Part shown: one piece after another, positions 41,804 through 51,948 of the stretch
Position numbering within the stretch: position 1 is the first letter of the stretch
Layout of the letters: each line of letters begins with the position of its first letter
Assembly (NCBI GenBank): GCA_003558105.1
Contig: PWMS01000034.1
Span: 1-64,000 of the forward strand
Length of the DNA: 64,000 bases
Origin: Mollicutes bacterium
GTDB taxonomy: Bacteria; Bacillota_I; Bacilli_A; Izemoplasmatales; Izemoplasmataceae
Direction: 5' to 3'
Translations under genes and position numbers: made by a program
The notes under the pieces: generated by a model
Databases searched by the model: none
What the model was told of the DNA's origin: nothing
Seen by the model: the letters and a program-made list of their open reading frames with translations, nothing else

Positions 41804-42990
41804 TATGCCCAATCTAAGAGGCGTTTTTCGCCACTTATCTTTTGTATATCTGTAATGTCTTGCGAAGCTTCTAATACCCCTTCATAATGGCCATTTTCAT
41901 CCCTTATGGCGAAATATTGGATATACAGTTTCTTGTCTTTAAAATTGATCCAAAAATCAGCGCTGTCCTTTTGTCCGTCTTTAAAAGACTGCACAATTTT
42001 TTCAACCATATCAACGCTTTTTGGAGGATGACAGTGTTTGACTAAACGGCCAATGATAGAGGGATTTCTAGGAAAATGTCGTTCTTTTCTCACATTAAAA
42101 TACTGGACTCTATCGTCTTTATCGACATAAGTTATATCAATAGGCAAATGGTTAAAAATAAGGGCGATTTGCTTGGCGTTTAAGATGCCAGAGGTGGTTT
42201 TAAAAACCCCACTGCCATCAAAATCACTTTTGGCTTCTTTAATGGCTTCTTTTGTTCTTTCAATAAACACAAAGCCAATATCAAAACATGATTGATACAT
42301 CTTATCTAAAGTGGGTTTATCAAGCAAGCTATCGGCGATGGGAAATAAGATTAAGCGCTCTTTTTGAATGATGCCATATACCAAATAATAATAATGCCCG
42401 ATGGTCTTTTTCAAAATCGATTCATCGACTGAGGTATCTTTTAATAATTGTAAAATCTTTTTGGTTTCTTTTCTGGCATCATCGTGCAACGACCACATGA
42501 CTTCTAAGGGTTTGGTGGAAGGTACGTTTTCTTCGATAGCTGAAAATAGGATGTTTTCCTTTTTAACAAATTTCTTATCTATTTCTAATAAGGGTTCAAA
42601 TTGTTTGATCAAGGTATCTCTTTGCGCGGCGATTGGAGTTTTTTTAAAATACGCTTTGATCTGATTTAGATGGTTGATAATCGCTTGGTTTTCATCTAAG
42701 AGTGCTTTGAAGAATGGATGATTATGCGATGTCATCTCATAGCGTTTTAGCCCTTCTTGAAAAGCATTCACAAATTTATTGGCGGTATTTTTAATCGCTT
42801 GGATACTTTGTTTCGTATGGTGTTTATACATCTCAACGTAAAAAAGATCGATGGGACGAACGTCTTGGACAGTCTCTTTGTAGGTTTCATACACGTCCCT
42901 TTTTTCTTCCTTGCTGAGATCTTCTGTGATTTTTTCCATAAACGCATTGAGTCTTTCAATTTTTTTCGTTTCCTTGTTTAAGGTTTCCAT
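41803..42990 (-). CDS. DUF438/hemerythrin-like/PAS domain protein
   Basis: DUF438-like N-term, KKENILFSAIEENVP...VMWSLHDDARKE helical middle, PAS domain with GRLVKHCHPPKSVDMVEKIV. Confidence 0.8.
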   Translation of the reverse strand: METLNKETKKIERLNAFMEKITEDLSKEEKRDVYETYKETVQDVRPIDLFYVEMYKHHTKQSIQAIKNTANKFVNAFQEGLKRYEMTSHNHPFFKALLDENQAIINHLNQIKAYFKKTPIAAQRDTLIKQFEPLLEIDKKFVKKENILFSAIEENVPSTKPLEVMWSLHDDARKETKKILQLLKDTSVDESILKKTIGHYYYLVYGIIQKERLILFPIADSLLDKPTLDKMYQSCFDIGFVFIERTKEAIKEAKSDFDGSGVFKTTSGILNAKQIALIFNHLPIDITYVDKDDRVQYFNVRKERHFPRNPSIIGRLVKHCHPPKSVDMVEKIVQSFKDGQKDSADFWINFKDKKLYIQYFAIRDENGHYEGVLEASQDITDIQKISGEKRLLDWA

Positions 42991-43015
42991 GCCATCACCT
43001 CAACCCCCATTATAC

Positions 43016-43045
43016 AAAAAAAATACGCGTAAATCGCGTATTTTA
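43016..43045 (-). terminator. Terminator after rpsR
   Basis: AAAATACGCG-N5-CGCGTATTTT inverted repeat. Confidence 0.7.
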
Positions 43046-43046
43046 A

Positions 43047-43283
43047 TTAATTTTTAACAAAGGGTATTAACGCCATATGACGTGCACGTTTAATCGCAAC
43101 GCTCAATTCTTTTTGGTAACCAGCTTTGGTACCAGTAACACGCTTAGGAAGAATTTTCCCACGGTCTGAGATGAAACGTCTGAGCATATCTGCGTCTTTA
43201 TAGTCAATATATTTAATTTTGTTTTCAGTAAAATAACACACTTTTTTACGGCGTTTTCTAAAATTGCCTCTTGGTCTTGCCAT
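43047..43283 (-). CDS. rpsR: 30S ribosomal protein S18
   Basis: [31 protein letters not shown]. Confidence 0.97.
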   Translation of the reverse strand: MARPRGNFRKRRKKVCYFTENKIKYIDYKDADMLRRFISDRGKILPKRVTGTKAGYQKELSVAIKRARHMALIPFVKN

Positions 43284-43298
43284 TGAAATGCCTCCTTT

Positions 43299-43757
43299 TT
43301 AAAATGGTAAATCGTCATCGGCGATATCGATATCTTTTAAATCGTCATCGTTTGATGGTTTTTTAGTTTGGTTATAGTTGGATGATTTTTGGTCTTTTTG
43401 TTGGTTGTTTTGTTGGTTGTTAGAAGGGGGTGTCGTTCCTTTGGGCTCTAAAAATTGTACGGAGTCCGCAACGATTTCGACGATAAATTTTCGTACGCCT
43501 TCATTGTCTTCATAGTTTCTCGTTTGAATCCGTCCTTCAACACCGACCAAACTACCTTTATTAAGATATTGTGCAACGTTTTCTGCTTGTCTGCGCCAAA
43601 CGACACAATTGATGAAATCAGCTTCCTGTTCGCCTTGTTGGTTTTTGAACGTGCGATTCACAGCAACGGTAAATGTTGTCACGGGGATATCGTTTCACGT
43701 TCTTCTTAATTCGGGGTCCTTGGTAAGACGTCCGACTAAAATGGCGCGGTTTATCAT
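43299..43757 (-). pseudogene. ssb: Single-stranded DNA-binding protein, interrupted by in-frame TGA near the N-terminus
   Basis: [64 protein letters not shown]...DDDLPF: same frame on both sides of the TGA; ORF track shows only the downstream part from an internal GTG. Confidence 0.75.
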
Positions 43758-43777
43758 AAATTCACCTCATTGTACGT

Positions 43778-44065
43778 TTAACGTACGTCTTTAATAATTA
43801 AATGACGAATGATGTCTTCTTTAAGCTTAATGATACGTTCAAACTCTTGGCGTGCAGCTTGCGTAGCATTGACATCCATCACAACATAATAGCCTTTTTC
43901 GTATTTATCAATTTCATAGGCTAAATCACGCATGCCCCACTCATCAAGTTTGGTAACTTCAGAGTCATGGGTTGTGAAGATATTTTGCATCTCCTCAACC
44001 AAGGCTTTACGCGCATCCTCATCCACGGTGGGACGGATGATGTACATAATTTCGTATTTGGTCAT
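43778..44065 (-). CDS. rpsF: 30S ribosomal protein S6
   Basis: KYEIMYIIRPTVDEDARKALVEEM, WGMRDLAYEIDKYEKGYYVVMD. Confidence 0.96.
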   Translation of the reverse strand: MTKYEIMYIIRPTVDEDARKALVEEMQNIFTTHDSEVTKLDEWGMRDLAYEIDKYEKGYYVVMDVNATQAARQEFERIIKLKEDIIRHLIIKDVR

Positions 44066-44128
44066 TTTCTTACCTCCTTTTGGTCTAATGGCCGCTTTAC
44101 GGCAAGGAAAAACGTGAGATTTCTCACG
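44066..44128 (-). promoter_or_regulatory. rpsF leader: 5' stem-loop plus candidate S6:S18-binding element
   Basis: CGTGAGAaaTCTCACG-TTTTT followed by CCTTGCCGTAAAGCGGCCATTAGACCAAAAGGAGG directly before rpsF; promoter TTTACA-N17-TATAAT upstream. Confidence 0.55.
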
Positions 44129-44169
44129 ATAGTAAATTATAGCATAAGCTTGGCTTAATGTAAACCAAA

Positions 44170-44898
44170 TTAAAAGCGTTTTTTCAAAAGCGAAAGCATA
44201 TCATCACTCATTGCTTTGGTTATCTTATGGCCGGTATTGTACGTTTTAAAAACGATGGGCAAATCAGGGTTTTCTTCGATAAAATCTTTTGTATGTTCAG
44301 CTGGAATAAGATCATCAACTTTTCCATTTAAAGCGATACCTTGTTTGAAGTGCATCTGGTCTGGTCGTTGGCTAACATCGATGTTTTCTACAAATTTTTT
44401 AACGTCTTGGGCTTCTTGTAAAAACTCACCATTGAACGATTCTGGGAGTTCGTGCACCTTTTCTTTCGAAAAAGCGGGCGATGAGATAAGTGCCACAAAG
44501 GTATTAAGGTGTTGCGTTTGCGTCGTTAGATAATATGAAACATACCCACCCATCGAGATGCCTAAAACATCGAAATCATCATGTTGATCGGCATATTTTT
44601 GATGGTATATTTTTAAAACATCTTCACTGGTGCGTTTAACCACACTAAATATTCTTAAACGAGCCAAAAAACTATTTCTAGAAGCGTACGGTTCTTCTAG
44701 ACGTTCCCCGTGCATATGCGCATCGATAGCCACGACACGATACCCTAGTTTCACCAGTTGTGGGCCAATCAGGTGTATAATTTTTTCTTTTGTCCCATAG
44801 ATACCGTGATTGATAAAAATCAAACGGCTCGATTGGGGATGATCATACATCATCATAGGAATGCCTTGAAACGTCGTTTTGGTAACGTTAGTTTTCAT
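44170..44898 (-). CDS. Alpha/beta hydrolase (esterase-like)
   Basis: DVLGISMGGYVSYYL nucleophile elbow; TGHKITKAMSDDML His region. Confidence 0.88.
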   Translation of the reverse strand: MKTNVTKTTFQGIPMMMYDHPQSSRLIFINHGIYGTKEKIIHLIGPQLVKLGYRVVAIDAHMHGERLEEPYASRNSFLARLRIFSVVKRTSEDVLKIYHQKYADQHDDFDVLGISMGGYVSYYLTTQTQHLNTFVALISSPAFSKEKVHELPESFNGEFLQEAQDVKKFVENIDVSQRPDQMHFKQGIALNGKVDDLIPAEHTKDFIEENPDLPIVFKTYNTGHKITKAMSDDMLSLLKKRF

Positions 44899-46102
44899 CG
44901 TGCATCAACGCCTTTAAAACAAGATATAATGCATAAGAGGTAGCTTTTTGGCGAACCATCTGGCGATCGCCTGAAAATATCTTATAATCGGTTTGTGTCT
45001 TGCCTTCGGTATGCAAGCCAAAATAGACCGTTCCAACCGGCTTTTCTTCACTACCACCACTAGGCCCAGCTATACCTGAGATACTTACGGTAATATCGGC
45101 CGCGGTTCTTTGCGCAAGCTGATAGGCAAGTTCATAGACACATTGTTCGCTTACAGCACCAAATTTTTCAATAATGTGGTGGTTTATGCCCAAATGTTTA
45201 ATCTTACTATGGTTATCGTATAAGACATAACTTTCTTTAAACACCTTAGAAGCATCCGGTACATTGACAATGCGAGAAGCGAGCATGCCGCCACTACATG
45301 ATTCTACCAATGAAATAACTTTTTTTAAATCCATCAAGGTATGGACCACAACGCTTTCTAAACTTTCATCATGGGGACCAACAATATAACGGTCAAACCG
45401 TTTTTTAAACGCTCTTAAGGCTGGTTTTAAAAGCGCTTCATCTTTTGCGGTGAATATGAAAACAACTTCGCCCACACTCGCATAAGGTGCGATGTTGACC
45501 TTGGGATATTGCAAGTAGAAATCTTGCATTTCAGCTTCAAGATCACTTTCGCCAATCCCGATGAGTCGATACCCTCTTTGAACCAAGGGCACATCTAAAT
45601 AATTCTTTAGATGACTAATCATCGTTTCTACCATCGGTTGTAATTCACTGGGAGGTCCAGGCAATAAAACAATCGTTTTACCTTCTACTTCAACAAGCAT
45701 CCCTGGGGCGGTGCCGTTATGATTATCCAAAACAACCGCCGATTTGGGGAAATAGGCCTGTTTTTTATTGGTCGGTTTCATCTCTCTTTTCATCCGCTTA
45801 AAATAAGATGAGATGCGCTCTAAGACCTCAGGGCGTTCGACCAAGGATAAATGATAGTAAGCACAGATGCTTTCTTTTGTCAGGTCATCTTGTGTTGGGC
45901 CCAAGCCCCCAGTAAAGATAACGAGATCGCTCTTCGTATTTTGAAGGGCATCAAAAATAGCGGCTTTATCATCCCGAATCATCGCGGCGTTTTCAACTTG
46001 AATCCCCAAGGGGTACAAGCGCTTCGCTAGATAAGTCAAATTTGTGTTAAGCGTCTGACCGGTTAATAGTTCATCACCAATGGATATGATGGTTGTTTTC
46101 AT
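44888..46102 (-). CDS. cinA: CinA-family competence/damage-inducible protein
   Basis: IISIGDELLTGQTLNTN, FTGGLGPTQDDLTKE; SLVESCSGGMLASRIVNVPDASKVF. Confidence 0.96.
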   Translation of the reverse strand: MKTTIISIGDELLTGQTLNTNLTYLAKRLYPLGIQVENAAMIRDDKAAIFDALQNTKSDLVIFTGGLGPTQDDLTKESICAYYHLSLVERPEVLERISSYFKRMKREMKPTNKKQAYFPKSAVVLDNHNGTAPGMLVEVEGKTIVLLPGPPSELQPMVETMISHLKNYLDVPLVQRGYRLIGIGESDLEAEMQDFYLQYPKVNIAPYASVGEVVFIFTAKDEALLKPALRAFKKRFDRYIVGPHDESLESVVVHTLMDLKKVISLVESCSGGMLASRIVNVPDASKVFKESYVLYDNHSKIKHLGINHHIIEKFGAVSEQCVYELAYQLAQRTAADITVSISGIAGPSGGSEEKPVGTVYFGLHTEGKTQTDYKIFSGDRQMVRQKATSYALYLVLKALMHDEN

Positions 46103-46145
46103 GTTATCACCCTTATCATTATTACACTTTGTTTTAAGTAGAAAA

Positions 46146-46165
46146 AACGTCGGAAACCCGACGCT
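46146..46165 (-). terminator. Terminator after 46164-46649 gene
   Basis: GCGTCGGGtttCCGACGTTTTTTC. Confidence 0.75.
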
Positions 46166-46649
46166 ATGTAATGACGCCAATCAATAAATAGGCCATCACA
46201 ATACTGACAATAATCACGCCCAAAAGTAAGGCGAGATGTATGACTAAACGGGCTTTTGTTTGAATAAAAGCGCCGGGATGTTCAATTTTTCTAAGACGCG
46301 CAATGATATATAATATGATGAAAAAAAGAAAAATAAAGAAAAACACTGTAAAAATCACCAATGGAATATACATTAGGATAAATTCTAAAGTCCAGCTCAA
46401 CCAGTTCGATTCATCTCCAGTGGCCATGGGATTAACATCAAAAATACCATGGATCATCAAAAGCGTAAACATCATGATTCCAACGGCTTTATAATGCTCG
46501 AACAAGCCGCCTTTTTTATACGTAAATATTTTCCTTGGGGTAATTAAACCTTCTTTAAAATACTGTAAAAAAATACTTATAAAAAAGGTGATAAAAAAGA
46601 GCATAAATGTAACTCTTATGTAAGATAATAAAATCGATAATTCACTCAT
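46164..46649 (-). CDS. Hypothetical integral membrane protein
   Basis: 161 aa, several hydrophobic segments, no recognised family. Confidence 0.7.
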   Translation of the reverse strand: MSELSILLSYIRVTFMLFFITFFISIFLQYFKEGLITPRKIFTYKKGGLFEHYKAVGIMMFTLLMIHGIFDVNPMATGDESNWLSWTLEFILMYIPLVIFTVFFFIFLFFIILYIIARLRKIEHPGAFIQTKARLVIHLALLLGVIIVSIVMAYLLIGVIT

Positions 46650-46660
46650 AAAAAATCTCC

Positions 46661-47764
46661 TTAAACATTAAATCTAAACAATAAAATATCGCCGTCTTTA
46701 ACCAAATATTGTTTGCCTTCTAAACGCATTTTACCAGCTTCTTTAACTTTTTGCATGCTGCCATAGTGCATTAAATCATCATATTTGGACGTTTCGGCTC
46801 GAATAAAACCTTTCGCAAAATCGGTGTGAATTAGACCCGCACATTGTTGTGCGTTCATACCCTTTTTAAATGTCCAAGCACGGACCTCTTTTTCACCTGA
46901 GGTGAAAAACGTCTGTAAGTTTAGGAGGTAATAACTCTCTGTAATAAGGCGTTCTAGACCCGTTTGATAAAGCCCAAGACTCTCAAGAAATTCCTGTTTT
47001 TCCGTGTCTTCTAATTCGCTCATCTCCGATTCGATTTGTGCGCTGATGGTCGTCGCTTTATTATTTTCCTTCTCGGCATACTGAAAAACCGCATCGACAA
47101 ACGTCGATGTATCTGGACTTTGCAACATGTCTTCACTGACATTACAAACATAAATCATCGGTTTTAAGGTCAAAAAACCGTATGCTTTAATGCGGTTAAT
47201 GTCATTTTTGTTAAGTTTCATACTGCGAATGGGACGCTCTTCAAGCAAGGTTGTTTGTATCTCCAAAAGCAAACGGTACTCTGATTCAATTTCACGATCA
47301 ACTTTTAATTTTGCTTTTTTCTCAATTTTTGGTAAGCGTTTTTCTATCACTTCTAAATCCGCAATAATCAATTCGGTATTGATCGTTTCGATATCTCTAA
47401 TGGGATCGATGGTACCATCAACATGGGTAATATCATCGTCTTCAAAACAGCGTACTACTTGGACGATCGCATCGACCTCACGAATGTGGGATAAAAATTG
47501 GTTGCCTAACCCTTCTCCTTTTGAAGCACCTTTAACCAAGCCTGCTATATCGGTAAATTCAAAGCCTGTGGGGATAATGGCTTTGGGTTGTACAATCTTT
47601 GCTATATCGTACAAACGGGCATCGGGAACATTCACGATGCCAACGTTTGGTTCTATGGTCGCAAACGGATAATTAGCCGCATGCGCTTTTGTTTTTGTAA
47701 TGGCGTTAAACAGTGTCGATTTCCCTACATTAGGCAATCCGACGATACCTGCAGTTAGTGCCAT
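46661..47764 (-). CDS. ychF: Ribosome-binding ATPase YchF
   Basis: GIVGLPNVGKSTLFNAITK, GASKGEGLGNQFLSHIREVDAIVQVVRCFED. Confidence 0.98.
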   Translation of the reverse strand: MALTAGIVGLPNVGKSTLFNAITKTKAHAANYPFATIEPNVGIVNVPDARLYDIAKIVQPKAIIPTGFEFTDIAGLVKGASKGEGLGNQFLSHIREVDAIVQVVRCFEDDDITHVDGTIDPIRDIETINTELIIADLEVIEKRLPKIEKKAKLKVDREIESEYRLLLEIQTTLLEERPIRSMKLNKNDINRIKAYGFLTLKPMIYVCNVSEDMLQSPDTSTFVDAVFQYAEKENNKATTISAQIESEMSELEDTEKQEFLESLGLYQTGLERLITESYYLLNLQTFFTSGEKEVRAWTFKKGMNAQQCAGLIHTDFAKGFIRAETSKYDDLMHYGSMQKVKEAGKMRLEGKQYLVKDGDILLFRFNV

Positions 47765-47826
47765 ATCATCATCTCCTTTAATCACCTAATACATTTTACT
47801 GTATAACACCGTAAAATACAATCAAA

Positions 47827-48663
47827 TTAAACAATCGCTTTTTTTAGTTTAAATGAACATATATAGCGCAACCCATCAGCGGTTGGCGCGTGGTCATTTT
47901 CTTCGATGTCAAAAGCCATTTTCTTGTCTTTTAAGCCAATTGCAATATGCGCCGCGGCAATCCCGATGTCAAGCGCTTGAATGTTATAAGCGTGTTGCGC
48001 GATATAATTTTTGCTTTCTTTCAGATATAGATGCAGGTGTTTAGACTCAACCACAATACGCCATGGCTGCTTGTTAGACGCAGAAGGGGCACTTTGTACC
48101 AAGTCTAATATCTTCGAAATAACCGGATACGCTTTTCGTTTTAAGGGCTTATCAAAAGATTGGTTAAAAAACAAGCTTTCGAATGGTTTGCGATCATCAG
48201 CCTTGGCCATAGTACGGATGGCTCTTTCTCTTAAAGAAGGCTTTTCAGCTGGATAGCCCACTGGGGTAATAGCGGGAATAAACTCGTCTTTTTCTAAGTT
48301 TAGTTCAAAGTTTTTGCGGTTAAAAGTTCCCCCAAGCCAAACGGTCCCTAACCCTATTTTGGTCAATTCTAAAACCATGTGTTCAAAAATAAACCCATAA
48401 TCCACCAAATGCTTAAACTCTTTCGTAGAAACACCAACGATAAATGCCGGGGCGTTTTTTACAAAACCATAGGTTCCAATAATCCCTTGTTTTTTCCCTG
48501 GAATGATGTTCTCCACCATTTCCAAGTGAATCGTATGACTAAAAGGGCCTTTTATTTCTGAGACTTGTGCCATTAATGAATTAATTTTTTCTTTGTCATC
48601 TGAACTTAATAACACACCTTCAAACGTTCTAATAGAACGGCGGTCTTTAATTGCTTGAATCAT
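47827..48663 (-). CDS. Nitroreductase-family protein
   Basis: IKDRRSIRTFE; KNAPAFIVGVS; LVQSAPSASNKQPWRIVVE. Confidence 0.9.
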   Translation of the reverse strand: MIQAIKDRRSIRTFEGVLLSSDDKEKINSLMAQVSEIKGPFSHTIHLEMVENIIPGKKQGIIGTYGFVKNAPAFIVGVSTKEFKHLVDYGFIFEHMVLELTKIGLGTVWLGGTFNRKNFELNLEKDEFIPAITPVGYPAEKPSLRERAIRTMAKADDRKPFESLFFNQSFDKPLKRKAYPVISKILDLVQSAPSASNKQPWRIVVESKHLHLYLKESKNYIAQHAYNIQALDIGIAAAHIAIGLKDKKMAFDIEENDHAPTADGLRYICSFKLKKAIV

Positions 48664-48674
48664 ATAAATCCTCC

Positions 48675-49838
48675 TTATCGATCGTCTGGATGTATGACCA
48701 AAGGCACGTATATCGATTCATACACTTGGTCACCCCTAATATATTTTACACTTACATTATCACCGACTTGTGAATTTAAGATAGCTTCACGCAAATCATT
48801 GAAATTGTATACATCGATATAACTATCCCAAGTTTCAAGTTTATAGCCGATGATAATATCGCCCGCCAGCAAGCCTGTGTCTATCGCGGTGCCATCTGTG
48901 GCTACCGCACTGATGCATACCCCGTATTCCTGGCCACAATCACTGATACCACTGGCGGCTTGAATCCCAAAATAGGGGCGCTGTACTTCACCTTCGGTTT
49001 CCAGTTCGGTAATAATTCTTAACACGGTGTTAGACGGTATCGCGAAATTGATATTGGTCGTCGCATCTTCAACGATTTTCATATTGTTAATACCTATTAG
49101 TTTTCCATTGATATCAAATAGACCGCCACCGCTGTTACGGGGGGATATCGCCGCATCATGTTGTAAGAAAGGAACTTCATACTGACTGGTTGGGACAAAT
49201 CTCGCTAAACCGCTAATAACCCCCATCGTGACACTGCCAAAGTAATCGAACCCAAGGGGATTTCCAACCGCAAAAACAAATTGCCCAACGCTTAAGTCGT
49301 ATGAATCTGCAAACTCAGCGACGGGAAAGTTTTGATTAGAACTAAATTTAATCACGGCTAGATCGGTGGTCGCATCAAGGCCCATTATTTCTGTGTTTGT
49401 ATTATCAATGGTAAAACGCATCCCATTTCGCTCGTAAATAATCTGAACGTTTGAAAACGGGATTGCCCGCTCATCGGGATGGATAACATGGTGGTTTGTA
49501 ACAACATAATAATCATTGCCGCTTTTCCGGTAGATGACACCCGAAGCGGTGCCTGATTGTAAGGTTGTACCAACACGGATACCGACCACCGTTTCTTGTC
49601 GTTGCATCAACATTTCGGTTGCAGCTGCTTCAAAGCTATCTAAGTCGTATTCAACCTTATGATAACTTTCTTCCATCAATTCTTCAACCAAATCGATAAG
49701 CTCTTGTCGCGTATATTCATTTAAATCGTAAACAATTTTGTCCTCTTCTTCTTCAATAAATAAAAAATCGCAACTACTTAGGACAAAAACACTAAACACC
49801 AGTACCAATAACCCAAGGACTTTTTTCATTCTCATCAC
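48675..49838 (-). CDS. HtrA/DegP-like S1C serine protease lipoprotein with PDZ domain
   Basis: Lipobox VLSSC; VVTNHHVI (His), TTDLAVIKF (Asp), AAISPRNSGGGLFDINGKLIGIN (Ser). Confidence 0.92.
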   Translation of the reverse strand: MMRMKKVLGLLVLVFSVFVLSSCDFLFIEEEEDKIVYDLNEYTRQELIDLVEELMEESYHKVEYDLDSFEAAATEMLMQRQETVVGIRVGTTLQSGTASGVIYRKSGNDYYVVTNHHVIHPDERAIPFSNVQIIYERNGMRFTIDNTNTEIMGLDATTDLAVIKFSSNQNFPVAEFADSYDLSVGQFVFAVGNPLGFDYFGSVTMGVISGLARFVPTSQYEVPFLQHDAAISPRNSGGGLFDINGKLIGINNMKIVEDATTNINFAIPSNTVLRIITELETEGEVQRPYFGIQAASGISDCGQEYGVCISAVATDGTAIDTGLLAGDIIIGYKLETWDSYIDVYNFNDLREAILNSQVGDNVSVKYIRGDQVYESIYVPLVIHPDDR

Positions 49839-50596
49839 TCCAATTTAAAGAGCTTTTGTGCGTTTTTTGAGGTTATATCTGCAATATCTTCGATTGAAAC
49901 ATCGCGCTCTTTGGCAATGCTTTTTGCAATCAAGGGCAAGTAGCTAGAATCATTTTGTTTCCCCCTAAAAGGATGGGGGGCTAAAAACGGGGCATCTGTC
50001 TCGATCAATAATTTATCCTTAGGAACAATTTTAGCGACAGCTTTAGGGGTTTTGGCGTTTTTAAATGTCACCGGTCCTCCCAAAGAAATATGTAGACCTA
50101 ATTCGATAAATTTTTTGGCCATCTCTTTTGAACCACTATAACAATGCATGATGCCTTTCACAGGCGCAAAGAGCTTTAAGGTATCATATGTGACTTGAGT
50201 GGCTTCACGCATATGAATAGAAAGTGGCATATCCAGCGCCTGGGCTAGTTTAATCTGCTTTTTAAAGATATCAATTTGCGCTTCTTCGTTGGATTTATCC
50301 CAGTATAAATCCATGCCACATTCGCCAACTGCCACAACTTTTGGGTGTTTAACCCATGCTTTTAATTGTTCGAACTCATCGCTTTGCATATCTTTGACGC
50401 GCGTCGGATGAATGCCAACACTCGCGTAAATAAATTCATATTTTTCCGCAATTTCAATCGCGCGTTGGTTCATCAATGGATCATACCCGATGACAATCAT
50501 GTTTTGAACGTTTTCTTTTTGGGCTTTTTCAATATAATAATCCAATTCTTGGTATAAAGCATCGTTGTTCAAATGGACATGGGTATCAATATACAT
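49835..50596 (-). CDS. tatD: TatD-family deoxyribonuclease
   Basis: IDTHVHLN, VAVGECGMDLYWD, LIETDAPFLAPHPFRGKQND. Confidence 0.96.
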   Translation of the reverse strand: MYIDTHVHLNNDALYQELDYYIEKAQKENVQNMIVIGYDPLMNQRAIEIAEKYEFIYASVGIHPTRVKDMQSDEFEQLKAWVKHPKVVAVGECGMDLYWDKSNEEAQIDIFKKQIKLAQALDMPLSIHMREATQVTYDTLKLFAPVKGIMHCYSGSKEMAKKFIELGLHISLGGPVTFKNAKTPKAVAKIVPKDKLLIETDAPFLAPHPFRGKQNDSSYLPLIAKSIAKERDVSIEDIADITSKNAQKLFKLE

Positions 50597-50644
50597 GGTT
50601 TCACTCCTTGTTAAGCTTACTCTTATTGTATCAAAAAAAGGTAT

Positions 50645-50672
50645 AAAAAAAGAGGCTTGCGCCTCTTTTATT
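50645..50672 (-). terminator. Terminator after tuf
   Basis: AAAAGAGGCGCAAGCCTCTTTTT. Confidence 0.85.
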
Positions 50673-50678
50673 TAAAAA

Positions 50679-51869
50679 TTAGTTCGAAACTTCAGCTACT
50701 ACGCCAGCCCCAACGGTTCTGCCGCCTTCACGGATAGAGAACTTGGTACCTTGTTCTAGTGCGATTGGGTAGATGAGTTCAACGTCCATTTCTACGTTGT
50801 CCCCTGGCATAACCATTTCTACGCCCTCTGGCAATTCGATAACGCCAGTAACATCAGTGGTACGGAAGTAGAATTGTGGTCTGTAGTTTGAGAAGAATGG
50901 GGTATGACGGCCGCCTTCTTCTTTAGAAAGAACGTATACTTCGCCTTTAAACTTGGTATGTGGTGTAACGCTACCAGGTTTAGCAAGAACTTGTCCACGT
51001 TGGATGTCATCACGTGTGACACCACGGAGTAGTGCACCGATGTTGTCGCCTGCTTGCGCATCATCAAGTAATTTACGGAACATTTCTACGCCGGTAACAA
51101 CCGTTTTACGGGTTGGTCTAATACCAACGATTTCAACGTCGTCTTGAACTTTAACTTTACCACGATCAATACGTCCTGTTGCAACGGTACCGCGTCCAGT
51201 AATACTGAAAACGTCCTCAACAGGCATAAGGAATGGCTTGTCAGTTTCACGAACTGGATCATCGATATATTCGTCGACCGCTTCCATAAGTTCGATAACT
51301 TTATCTTCATGTTCTTTGTCGCCTTCAAGTGCTTTAAGGGCAGAACCCATAATCACAGGAATGTCGTCTCCAGGGAAGTCATACTCGCTTAAGAGTTCAC
51401 GAACTTCCATTTCAACAAGTTCAAGTAATTCTTCGTCGTCCACCATATCGGTTTTGTTTAAGAATACGACGATTTTTGGTACGCCTACCTGGCGGCTTAG
51501 TAAGATGTGTTCGCGTGTTTGTGGCATAGGTCCATCTGCGGCACTAACCACAAGAATTGAACCATCCATTTGCGCAGCACCGGTAATCATGTTTTTAACA
51601 TAGTCGGCGTGGCCTGGGCAGTCAACGTGTGCATAGTGTCGTTTATCAGTCGCATATTCAATGTGCGCTGTATTGATGGTGATGCCTCTTTCTTTTTCTT
51701 CAGGGGCATTGTCAATTGAAGCATAGTCAGAAGCCGCGGTATCGCCGATACCTCTACGGTTAAGCACGGTCGCAATCGCAGCTGTTAAAGTTGTTTTCCC
51801 GTGGTCTACGTGTCCGATAGTTCCAATATTGACATGTGTTCCTTTACGTTCAAATTTTTGTTTTCCCAT
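50679..51869 (-). CDS. tuf: Elongation factor Tu
   Basis: [20 protein letters not shown]; full-length EF-Tu. Confidence 0.99.
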   Translation of the reverse strand: MGKQKFERKGTHVNIGTIGHVDHGKTTLTAAIATVLNRRGIGDTAASDYASIDNAPEEKERGITINTAHIEYATDKRHYAHVDCPGHADYVKNMITGAAQMDGSILVVSAADGPMPQTREHILLSRQVGVPKIVVFLNKTDMVDDEELLELVEMEVRELLSEYDFPGDDIPVIMGSALKALEGDKEHEDKVIELMEAVDEYIDDPVRETDKPFLMPVEDVFSITGRGTVATGRIDRGKVKVQDDVEIVGIRPTRKTVVTGVEMFRKLLDDAQAGDNIGALLRGVTRDDIQRGQVLAKPGSVTPHTKFKGEVYVLSKEEGGRHTPFFSNYRPQFYFRTTDVTGVIELPEGVEMVMPGDNVEMDVELIYPIALEQGTKFSIREGGRTVGAGVVAEVSN

Positions 51870-51948
51870 TTCGTTATTTCCTCCTTAATTGGTCTTGGAT
51901 AACATAGATATTTTATCGCATTATAAATTATAATGCAAGTACATTCAT

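Noticed and set aside
43299-43757. UGA=Trp code (Mycoplasma type) to explain the ssb TGA
   Set aside because: TGA terminates other genes (GdpP-L9, lipoprotein), Trp is encoded by TGG throughout, and Trp is not expected at this SSB position.
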